A stretch of DNA of 64,000 nucleotides from Bursaphelenchus xylophilus (Eukaryota; Nematoda; Chromadorea; Rhabditida; Aphelenchoididae). Made by a program: the position numbers and the translations under genes. Below, piece by piece: positions 55,089 through 64,000 of this stretch (position 1 is its first letter; every line of letters begins with the position of its first letter). Location: positions 2,666,001-2,730,000 of the forward strand of contig CAJFCV020000001.1 of assembly GCA_904066235.2 (NCBI GenBank), given 5' to 3'. The notes beneath the pieces are model-generated. The model saw only the letters and a program-made list of their open reading frames with translations, searched no databases and was not told the origin of the DNA.

Positions 55089-55500
55089 TTTCACAAATTG
55101 AAAATCTTCGGTACGGTGGGTTACAATAAACGTTGAATGATTTGAAACAGCTTTCCTTTGCTTTATAGTTGCATTTTTTCTGTCATAATCTTAATTTCCG
55201 CGGCAGAATTTTTCTGTGTTTGGCTTTTTTTCATTGGAATTTTCTGCTATTGGTCAACGCAGAAAAATTAATCGGCATTAGCTTTTTTAACTGCGTCGCC
55301 GCGAATTTTGCAAGCGCGATACACAATTGCCGTCTACATAATTTTGAAAAAACGTAGTACATTTGTATCCTCTCCTCTATTTTAGAAACGTGTAAAATTT
55401 TCTATTTTGAACGCAATATTCTCAAAAGTTTAATAAAACTAATACATAAAAAATCAATATAACAACTTTAATCGTCCCGTCCCTAAAACCGCTCTACTAT
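55089..55500. other. Intergenic, no gene recognised
   Basis: Between the RING-like gene start and the promoter of paralogue B. Open frames are short; no repeat family ends seen. Confidence 0.4.
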
Positions 55501-55597
55501 ATTGCATAAATTACAAAGTCATATACCACCGTGGTTGAATTGAAATTTTTCATGCTATAAAAAGTCGCGTCAAACACAGCTTCCTCAATCCACAGTA
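55501..55597 (+). promoter_or_regulatory. Compact TATA promoter of secreted paralogue B
   Basis: ATTGCATAAATTACAAAG at 55501-55518 and GCTATAAAAAGTCG with TATAAAA at 55556, 42 bp before the start codon; same arrangement as upstream of paralogue A. Confidence 0.6.
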
Positions 55598-56135
55598 ATG
55601 TTCATTCCCGTTTTGCTATTGTTCTTGGTTGTCTGCGCTTCGGCTTTCGTCGAGCAGTGGGATCCCAGGACAAGAATGTCGCAGGAATGGCGCAAGCAGG
55701 CAGAGCGCGACTTCAACCTGGGAAACCTGCATACCGAGCCTTATTTGTACAAGTTCATTTGGTTCGAGATCCACCATGGAACGGCGGGGAACAACAGGAG
55801 CATTTCACATACCATTAGGATGAACGGCAAACTGGGACCCGTCAATTGTCGGAGGGTAAGTATCGTGGTAGAGTTAGAAATGACTCTCGCTTGTTTAAAT
55901 TTTTTTCGGCCGGCCCAGTTAGGCCCGCTAGGGAATTTTAGTATTACAAAAATTTGTTTGACTAGACAATACAACAAGAAATCTTAAGGACAACATGAAG
56001 TGCAGTTCTCCCATAAACACGGTATCGAAGCTTATGAATTTGGGCATCGAATACGAAAGCACTACGCTGAACGCAGTTAATGGACAGGTTCACTTGCGTT
56101 CCTACTCGGTCTGGAAGGACATGAACACTTGGTGA
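55598..56135 (+). CDS. Secreted protein, paralogue B
   Basis: Exon 1 55598-55855 (86 codons), exon 2 55989-56135 (48 codons plus stop). Signal peptide MFIPVLLLFLVVCASAFV. It has the most compact intron of the family (133 bp), probably close to the ancestral state. Conserved features: EWRKQAERDF (identical QAERDF to paralogue A), MNGKLGPVNCRR at the exon border, Cys at codon 5 of exon 2 (DNMKC), IEYESTT and a C-terminal DMNTW. The acceptor CTTAAG is weaker than usual; I chose it because it alone aligns exon 2 with paralogues A and C. An unspliced read-through would stop at 55987. No known domain. Confidence 0.75.
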
Positions 56136-56255
56136 ATCAAAGCCCTAATATTTCTCATTATACAAAAAAAGTTAATTAATAAAATTTTTTGGGAACTCGC
56201 AGTCTAGACTATCATATCTTTATTACCTAAAACACGCATAATTTCCAAATTCAAT

Positions 56256-58155
56256 CTACTTTTCTTCCTTTTCCAGACGGATCAGTTCCTTGACGCCATC
56301 GTACATTTGTTTGACGGCTTCGACCTCCGACAGTCCTAGTCTGGCCTTGTTGGAAATGTCGTAGATTCCGCCTTCGGATTCCGAATGTTCTCCATGGATT
56401 CCTCGGACTTGAAGATTCAGCTTTTCGCAAATCTCTTTGAAATCTTTCTTGGCGCTCAGCTTGGGGAGTTTGATGTGGACGGAGGCGCGGACTGTGGAGC
56501 CGAGATTGGTGGGGCAGAAGGTGAGCCATCCGAGACGGTCGTCGCGGGCGAATGGAACGTGCTTTTCAATGGACTGGAACACAAAAAATAAGAAATTTCA
56601 GTCATACTATTTCATTGAAATTTTGCCAACAAAAAGTTTCCTAGAAGATCAAAAAAACTTTTTTAGGTACCCATCGAAAAGTTACCCTTGGTGTACCTAC
56701 TTTGAAAACTTGACAAAAAAAATTCTTTTGGGTTAAATTCAAGCTAAGTTCGTCAAAAATATTTGTGGCACCTTTAGCCTTCTTTTACAGCCCATTATCC
56801 ACCATTATGAACAAAAAATTATATTCACCTTGATTCCTCTGATCAGTCGATCCAACACATTTCCGACATCACTCCCGTTCTCCATTGAGATGATTCTCAT
56901 GTGGTCCTCTTCGTTGACCCAGATCAAGAAGTTCTTGGCGTTGTTGTGGAAAATTCCTCTTCCCTAGAATAATAGTTATATTACTCATCGAGCATCACCT
57001 AAATTCAGCAAAAATAATATCCAAATCTCTTACTTTTGGCCAATATTTGCAAGCATTGGCATGCTGAAGATGTCTATCGCCTTCCTTGAACAAAAAGTGA
57101 TCGGCAATCAGTTGGTTTTGGGTCGCCTTGCTCATTCCTTCCAATGGATAATACGTCCCCTTGAGGTCCTCGTCCTTCACCTTTCCCAAAGCGGTCTTCA
57201 CCTTCTGTTGCATGATCAAATAGTCATCCGAAGTGAGCAATGGGTTAAAAGGATATCCCTTCAAACTTCGACCACATCGAATTCTGCAAGAATGATATTA
57301 TTTTAGCCATCAAAAAGAAGAATAACATAAATTTCTCCCAGAAATCACTGAATGATGTGCCTAAAAACCAAAGAAACAAGAGAAATCAATTACCTTGTGG
57401 ATTTGATATATTTTCCTTCAGGATCAAGTGGCGGAAACTCTTTTACTCGACCTTCTCCCAAATCGACTGGTGGCTGTTTTTCCGACGGTCCAAAGCCATG
57501 ATAGTCCTCAATGATCTTGTCGAACAACGGTGCAAATGTTCTGTAACTCTCAGAGTCCGGCGCATAAACTCCAACTCCAGCGTCCAAATTGTAGACTCCA
57601 GATCGAATCACATCGTATAAAGTTGCTCCCAGTTGAGTTTTCTTGTATTTGAGCTTGTCAACAATGTCTTTGGTAAGGTGTTTTTTGAGCAATGACTTCG
57701 AATCGGATTCTTCCAGCTTCTGGAAAGCCTCTTCGATCTTCTTCACACCAAAAGCATCATTTTCATCCCTTTGTTGATTGATCATGTGAATTTCGCGGGT
57801 CTGAAAAGTTATTTATAGTCTAGAAAGCAAGTACGGTTGTCAGACAGTCCATTCCTCCTTATACTAGTTCAAAATCTCCCATATTTATACACCATACATA
57901 CAAATTTCAAAAAACCCATATGATCACCAGGGATAATATAATTTTGATTAAAAATGACCATGGACGAATGTTTTATGCCTCAAAATCGTTTTTAAAACAA
58001 CAAACACACCTCTATCTTCCTAATCGCACTAATTTTACCTAAAAACAAAAGTAAAAACAACAAAAAATTAAACTTACAAAGTTATAGCCATAAACCGCTC
58101 CTCCGCCCCCAAGAATTGCTAGTATGCCACCGGCTACACCCTTAGCCAACGACAT
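56256..58155 (-). CDS. Arginine kinase with an N-terminal hydrophobic segment
   Basis: Phosphagen kinase that moves phosphate between ATP and arginine. Exons about 58155-58078, 57800-57393, 57284-57000, 56963-56831 and 56574-56256, phases consistent. Exon 1 encodes [19 protein letters not shown] then AVYGYNF, a glycine/alanine-rich hydrophobic stretch not found in cytosolic arginine kinases; it could be a membrane anchor or mitochondrial signal. The kinase part has [65 protein letters not shown], and the active-site CPTNLGS with the catalytic Cys, then [19 protein letters not shown]. All key residues I can check are present. The sequence follows the arginine rather than creatine form of the family. 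Starting at an internal Met (HMINQQ) would give a cytosolic protein. Confidence 0.93.
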
Positions 58156-58671
58156 CTTGGTCGGCAATCGTATTCGAGATCTTGTACGAGCTCGAAAAGA
58201 CAAACCCGATCGGGAAAAATAAGAAAAGACCTTTATTTTCTGGTGGCAGTTCGCGCCCGAGGATTTGCACACTGCGAAATATGAGATACGGAAAATCCGC
58301 GGAAATCGGAAAATAGACAAGATGTAAAGGTAATCGAGAGGTTGGAATAGGCTTCAGCTGACCCAATACATTCTTATATCACTGATTTTTATGTAAAAAT
58401 CGGTTTTTTGGCGGAAATTTTGGGGCTTTTTATCTTTTGTCTACTACAATAATATTATACAATAATATATTATAAAGGTGTCGTAAATTCTCTGTTTCGG
58501 TACTTTTCATACGCCGATTAGCATGTGTATTATTTATAAAACGATGTAATAAGCTGATTTTCCTCGTTTTTTTGATTTGTTTATACGAATTTTCCATCAT
58601 CTTCCACATCCGAAATGAAACAAGTGTTTACAAAATTTTCCCTACTAAAACTGATTTTATGATTTTACGAA

Positions 58672-61600
58672 ATGTCTAAACTTGAAGCCTCTAGGGCTGT
58701 GCTCTTCACCAGGGTAATAATCTTCGCGCAATTCGTCAATTTCCTACTGATTTTGGGGGTCTACATCAATGCCTACAACAATTTGCAGGTAAATCCGAAA
58801 AATTTCGAAAAAAACTACAGTGCGCGACAAAATTATAACCGCACTTTAGAAATTGCTGTAACTTTTTTGGTTGTCAATAGAAATGTGTCATATTTGGCTC
58901 CAATATGCGCTAGTGTCTCACGAATCATGTGCCAAAAAATTATTTCGGGAAATTTCCCCAATTTGGAAAAAAATTTGAAAAAACCCAAAATTTTGATGAT
59001 TTTATATGCGACAAAATTATAACCGCACTTACGAATTTGGTGAATTAGCCTAATTAAATCAATGAATAACAATAACTAATGTTTAGTTACGTTGCCTGAG
59101 GCTTCAATAACGTCGACTGAATAGCCGGGAATATTCTGGGCAAAGTTTTTTTAGCCTCTTCTGGCCAATATTGTGCCAGAATCGGAAAAGTGCCTATTTT
59201 AGCTCAGGTAGGCCATTCGGACAGAGTTTGCCAGCAACTAACTGAGTAACTCAGAAGCCTATAACACATCTAAACGTTCTGGGAAAAAAGTTGCGCCACT
59301 GCAGCAGAGCAAGGGCTGATATATCCGCCGAGTTTCCAACTCCAATATCCCTTGGGCTCATATAAGCTAAGAAATAGGCCTCAATTGTAGCAGTAAAGCT
59401 ACGCTGGAGGTTGTAAGACACAGCTACGTCATCACTGAGCGTCGTATGAAGTTGTGGCCTCAGCTGGCCGGGTCCACGGCAGAGCGCGGCCGAGATTTGC
59501 CAAGGTGACATTGGCAAAACCTTGAAGATTTTATGGCCAAATGATGTACCTGACGGCTTCACACATGGCCCACATTACAGACGTATAATCAGAAGAGAAA
59601 CGCATTATTTCCCGCGCCGTAACGTTTTAGGTGGCTTGCTGATAATCTTTCGGCGCATTCGAAGTAATGCGCCTCAAATAAGTATCCTTGAGTACTAGGG
59701 AGTCTTAGGCAAGCATCGGGTAACGTATTGGCAACCAGACTACACGTAAATGCAGGGCAGGGCTCGCGTATACCTAAGCTGGTCGACAAAGCTGTTTATT
59801 AAACGACAAGGAATCGCTATCCCGGACGAGCCCATGCGTTCCTTGGATTCAAATCCGACAGAGAACATGTGGGGCTTCCTGGTTTGTTAACTACACCGCG
59901 ACAACAAGCATTATGCTACAGTAACTGAGCTAAAATAGGCACTTTTCCGATTCTGGCACAATATTGGCCAGAAGAGGCTAAAAAAACTTTGATCAGAATA
60001 TTCCCGGCTATTCAATCGACGTTATTGAAGCCTCAGGCAACGTAACTAAACATTAGTTATTGTTATTCATTGATTTAATTAGGCTAATTCACCAAATTCG
60101 TAAATGCGGTTATAATTTTGTCGCACAGAAAATCATCAAAATTTTGGTTTTTTCAATTTTTTTCCAAATTGGGGAAATTTCCCGAAATAATTTTCTGGCA
60201 CATGATTCGTGAGACACTAGTGCATATTGGAGCCAAATATGGCACATTTCTATTGACAACCAAAAAAGTTACAGCAATTCCTAATGTGCGGTTATAATTT
60301 TGTCGCGCACTGTATTTTCTAGTCCGTCAAATGCGGTAGAACTGAGGATGTTCGTAGTAAACGAGCTAGTGGTTATGTTGATGACGCGAAACCGGTGGAT
60401 TCGTTGAATGAATGGGCGATTTTAATCGGAGAACAGACCATAATCCCGAAGCATGTCTTCGAATTGTCTTGTGGACGAGTTCATCGCTATTGCAGCGACA
60501 AATCAATGAAGCTACAAGGCTTTAGAGGTCCTCCGGGGCCTACAGGAGCTAAAGGTCCCATAGGGCCTCCGGGCAGACGTGGGCCAACCGGCTCAATTGG
60601 GCCCTTAGGGCTTGTGGGAGATGCTGGCGAAGTGGGACCTCCCGGACGTGATGGCCGCTGTAATTGCACTTTCCCTGAGCTCTATGTCCAACGAATCGCG
60701 GTCCCAGGTCCACCAATCATCCAGATCCAAGAGAAAATCGTGCCAGTTCCGGTCGTAGTGGTTAATGAAGTGGAAGTTACAAAATTAGTCCCATTCGAAC
60801 CAACTCCCCCCGGATTCGGCCCTCCGGACGACTGGGAGCCCGGCATGCCAATGCCTGACAAATCCCAAACCAAATGGCTGCCGCGCCCCACAACTCATTC
60901 ACCTTATGGCCAAACCAGAAAGAAGCTAATTGGCCCGGGAAGGAAACGGCCACGGCCAACCAAATATCCACCAGCTCCAACGGTCGATGAAGGTAGATTG
61001 GGGGTTTTTGGAGGGTAATGGAGTGAGTTTTAGGAATCAAATTGTTGAATGAGTCGGTATCGATGAATGAGACCATTTTTAATGAGACTTCAACAGAGCC
61101 AACGCCCGAAACTTACACGGGTTTGCCGACACTGGGCTATAATCGAAGAGGTAAGAGGAGGCTGCTTGACACAGTGTAATGCTTAGCAAAAAATCTGATT
61201 TCTATGTCTTTAGGAGTTCTTTAAGGAAGCCACATTATATATATTTATATATATATAGTTCTCCTAAGAGAGGTACCTATGATTTTTAGGGCATCTTTTG
61301 TCGGAAGGATTGAGATTTTCAGGCTGAAAAATGCTGATATATTCACAAGGGAAGTACCTCAAGTATATACTACTCTCAGATTTTAATCCAGAGTGGCACA
61401 AATTGAGACATATTTTTTTCTAAGAAGTTTACGAGAGTCCTAGCCCGCGCTTTGCAGAAATGACCGAGATTTTTAGATCAAAAGTTGGAAAAAATGTGAC
61501 AATTTTTTTTGCGAATTTTAACACGAAAATTTTCGTTTTTATTTCTACCGTAGAGGACAATGTTTCCACAAAAAATCAATTTTTTCCTCTCGAAACTGGC

Positions 61601-63445
61601 AAAGATATGGCGAAAAACATTTTTTTTCTCTTCCCGTCTCTCCTCGTTTCCCGTAATCATCGTTAAAAGTTCAATTTAAAAACTCGGCTTTTCTGTTGTC
61701 TTATAAATCCTATTCTTCACTATTCTTCCTAGAATGCCGTCTAAACGCCGTTGGCATTCCCGTTCTTCACGCTGAAAGCCAATATGGGAAGGTGGGGAGT
61801 TGGCATCGAGATGTGAACCCAATCTCTCCCGGAATGGACAGAAAACGATGGGTGACGGACGATTTTGCCTCGCCGGTCCTTTATGAATACGTAACGGAGG
61901 AGGAATTGATGAATAAAAAGCAGAAAATCAAGTGAGAAATTTTCGGAAAAGTCATCATTTTTTCAAAAAAAAAAAATCGTAAATTTTGATGTATAATGTC
62001 CTGTTGTATTATAGATATTATGTGGATTACATGGCGGCGGGCACTGGGAACATGATCTACAATGGCTCCTACTACTATCATCGTCATGGATCGGACTTTC
62101 TGGTCCGTTACAATCTCGAGAATGCGGAGCAAATGCAAAGTCGGGAGTTGGGGGAGATTGCGGCCAAGGATTGTGGGAGAAAAGTTGATCATACGTTTGA
62201 AGTAAGGCGTTTACTACTCTTTTAAGAGTCTCTTAAAGATAATTACTTATTTTAAAGCCTTTTAATTTTGATAATAGACTCTCCTGGGACAAAGATAGAT
62301 GTTGTTTTAGCTCTGCAATGAGACAGATCGCGATTTCTGGCTCTACGATCGCCCTCACAACTATATCGACTACGCTGCGGACGAAAATGGCCTGTGGGTG
62401 TTGTACATGCGTCCAGACAATGCTCATTTAATGGTCAGCAAAATTGAGCCGGTAAGAAAATTGATCGTATTTTACAAGTTTTTTTTTGGGTTACTGTAGG
62501 TCTTCAACTTTACAAGAGCTCCTTGAGATTTTTGTTTTGTCTGAGCCATTGCTTTACAAGATTGAGATTTTTGTTCTGTCTGGGTCATTGTTCTCTGAAA
62601 ATTTTTGTTTCCACTTAACAAACACAGCCAAGATATTGAGCGACCTTTAAAGACGAGAGAGTACGCGAAATGCGGAGAGCGGTCAGAGATAAAAAACTGT
62701 TTTTCAATACAAATTTGCTAATTTCGCGCGAAAAAAGTGACTTTTTGTGGAACTTTTGATGGTAGAAGTAGGCAAAAATTTTCACGCTAAAATTCGAAAA
62801 AAAATATTATATCAGATTTTTTTCTGTTAACAACGTCAAAGACAATTGAAGATCGTAAAATAATTTTTAGTCCACATGTGGAATGTCACAGTAATTTTTT
62901 CTAGCCGTTTTTGAGACAGCAAACAAAGGTTTTTTTGGACGTTTCGTTTTCCAAGCCGTGAAGATTGCAATTCATAAGTGGCTGTATTTTTTTATAACTT
63001 TCCGTATTTTACATCTATGTTTTATAATAATTTGCAAGTGCTTTCCGAAAGTCCTTTCCGCAAATACCCAATTTTTAGGACTTTTACGTTGTCCAAACCT
63101 GGGAGCTCGATGTGAACGGCACCGAGCTGGCTGACGCATTTGTCATGTGCGGAGTTCTTTATGGCCTTGAGAGCGCTGAAGATCGCGATACCTTCATTTC
63201 ATACGCTTTCGATTTGTATAAGTAAGCGGCATCTTTTCTTTCCAAAAATTTGCTTGTTTAGCAACCAAACTCTTGACGTGGACATCCCTTGGTACAATCC
63301 TTACCGAGGCCTCACCATGTTGCACTACAACCCCGTGGATGGCCGGCTGTATTTCTTCGATTCGGGGAAATTGTTGAGCGTTAATGTGAGGATTGAAGCG
63401 CCGGAATACGATGATGAAGAGGAAGTTGGTGATAATGCGAATTAA
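58672..63445 (+). CDS. unc-122: UNC-122/gliomedin-like transmembrane collagen-olfactomedin protein, about 585 aa
   Basis: Exons 58672-58788, 60323-60992, 61034-61150, 61733-61931, 62015-62201, 62311-62451, 63079-63221, 63262-63445; all in phase. Residues 12-32 (VLFTRVIIFAQFVNFLLILG) are a signal-anchor, predicting a type II membrane protein. Exon 2 has a short collagen Gly-X-Y tract (GFRGPPGPTGAKGPIGPPG ... GPPGRDGRCNC), then a Pro-rich stalk. Exons 4-8 form an olfactomedin domain (CRLNAVGIPVLHAESQYGKV, GTGNMIYNGSYYYHRHGSDF, CNETDRDFWLYD, WYNPYRGLTMLHYNPVDGRL). In C. elegans UNC-122 acts at neuromuscular junctions and gliomedin clusters nodal channels in vertebrates; role here is inferred. 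Intron 1 contains a 1.5-kb Tc1-like element, intron 3 an F5 repeat. Confidence 0.93.
58818..60312. mobile_element. Tc1/mariner-type element with about 380-bp inverted ends
   Basis: Starts CAGTGCGCGACAAAATTATA and ends in the inverse, flanked by TA at 58816-58817 and 60313-60314. The inverted ends run about 390 bp (58818-59210 and about 59932-60312). The same CGACAAAATTATAACCGCACTT phrase occurs twice per end, 180 bp apart, like the repeated transposase-binding sites of IR/DR-type elements. Confidence 0.88.
59230..59895 (+). pseudogene. Decayed Tc1-type transposase
   Basis: Near 59830-59890 the plus strand reads ...SNPTENMWGFL, matching the conserved SPDLNPIEN-W block around the third acidic residue of DD34E/D transposases, but the frame is broken upstream and downstream by stops and shifts. 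No intact DDE set exists. Confidence 0.5.
61356..61675. repeat. F5 repeat in unc-122-like intron 3
   Basis: Contains CCCGCGCTTTGCAGAAATGACC, GATCAAAAGTTGGAAAAAATG, TCTACCGTAGAGGACAATG and CGAAACTGGCAAAGATATGGC. An additional degraded F5 fragment lies at 62625-62790 in intron 6. Confidence 0.65.
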
Positions 63446-63628
63446 ATTGGTTATAATTATATGTAAATTGTTTTAAAATAGCATTCTTTGCTTACATTGT
63501 TTAAAAATTTGATGTACTTTGATGAGCTGTTGACAAAGGCTCCTTTCAAAACAGATAGGTGGACCGTCAATACAAGGGACTCCCCTGCAACGATTCATGT
63601 CTACAACAAACAATTTCAAAAGCTCCGA

Positions 63629-63782
63629 TCAGCCTGTCGGGAAAATAATGAGCACAATGTGGCTGCTCCAATTGCGTCGCTAAAATGAAAAGCAATTTTA
63701 TAATATTTTGTCGCGACACGATTCATCACGGCGATGCGATTTTCAATGCGACAGAGTGTTCATTATTTTCCCGACAGACTGA
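63629..63782. repeat. F1 MITE copy
   Basis: TCAGCCTGTCGGGAAAATAATGAG to TCATTATTTTCCCGACAGACTGA, flanked by TA on the right. Confidence 0.85.
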
Positions 63783-63948
63783 TATAATAGAATTATAATA
63801 GAATCAATTCCGGACTTAACTGAACCCTTGTGCAACGAAGCCTTTGTATAACGAATAATTTTTCTTGGTCTCTTACAATTTGTCGCGCAAAACTGTGGTT
63901 GTCATTTCCAAAAATTGTGGCTAACGCTTGCAGTAGTGCGAAGATATC

Positions 63949-64000
63949 AGTCTGTCGTTAAAATAATGTGGATTCATCCCGCCTTGGAATTGCCCACCAT
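63949..64000. repeat. F1 MITE, cut by the window edge
   Basis: TCAGTCTGTCGTTAAAATAATGTGG followed by ATTCATCCCGCCTTGGAATTG, the GC-type interior seen at 5254. Confidence 0.75.

Noticed and set aside
59251..59562. Minus-strand open frame inside the Tc1-like element as a host gene
   Set aside because: It lies wholly between the inverted ends, has no domain, and the transposase remnant reads on the other strand.

Overview
The window looks like a gene-bearing, transposon-rich stretch of a small ecdysozoan nuclear genome, most likely a nematode. The grounds are intron-rich genes with GT-AG introns and short T-rich acceptors (TTTTCAG, TTTTAG), one intron as short as 38 nt, close spacing with tail-to-tail gene pairs, an arginine kinase, an UNC-122-type collagen/olfactomedin protein and a divergent PP1-type phosphatase. 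Species was not determined. All gene models below were spliced by eye and checked for reading-frame continuity.

Layout. 1-4632: no recognisable gene, mainly AT-rich DNA and MITE copies. 4633-17155 (+): a complete 11-exon Frizzled Wnt receptor whose introns are swollen by MITEs and by a Pao/BEL gag-only retroelement (11288-15578, opposite strand). 17156-20102: repeat cluster including a hAT-like element with a perfect 8-bp target duplication. 20103-22869 (+): ZIP zinc transporter. 22943-23612 (-): small secreted 8-cysteine protein. 24420-25579 (-): unknown acidic protein. 25837-30033 (-): PDCD2, with a 2.2-kb terminal-inverted-repeat element in its first intron. 30656-31030 (+): small membrane protein, model uncertain. 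31984-33340 (+): secreted protein, paralogue A. 33501-39150 (-): PHYHIP-like fibronectin-III protein fused to a long acidic tail. 39337-39714 (-): small Pro/Gly/Met-rich protein. 41245-43901 (+): PP1-like phosphatase. 43993-46289 (-): secreted paralogue C, its intron filled with nested repeats and its upstream side occupied by a transposon. 47634-49932 (-): coiled-coil protein. 50614-54357 (+): ACAD10-type three-domain enzyme. 54539-55088 (-): RING-like protein. 55598-56135 (+): secreted paralogue B. 56256-58155 (-): arginine kinase with a hydrophobic N-terminus. 58672-63445 (+): UNC-122/gliomedin-like protein with a decayed Tc1-type transposon in intron 1.

The genes do not form one pathway; most are widely conserved animal genes (Wnt receptor, zinc import, ribosome-linked PDCD2, acyl-CoA oxidation, phosphagen kinase, neuromuscular collagen/olfactomedin). 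The exception is a three-member secreted family (A, B, C) that shares a two-exon structure, a phase-0 intron and conserved Cys/Trp positions; A and B also share a compact TATA promoter, and an orphan copy of that promoter lies at 47431-47485.

The rest is a dense layer of non-autonomous DNA transposons. I distinguish six recurrent families: F1 (TATCAGTCTGTCGGGAAAA ends), F2 (hairpins loaded with GCACAGTGCA), F3 (CAGTGGRGGACCTGATCCAG ends), F4 (CTAGTCCGTTCGCAAAGTCG ends), F5 (CCAAGTGCGACGCTCAGA ends) and F6 (ACTAGTCGTTCCATAAAGTG ends). They insert into one another and account for most intron length. No rRNA gene, functional tRNA or CRISPR array was seen.
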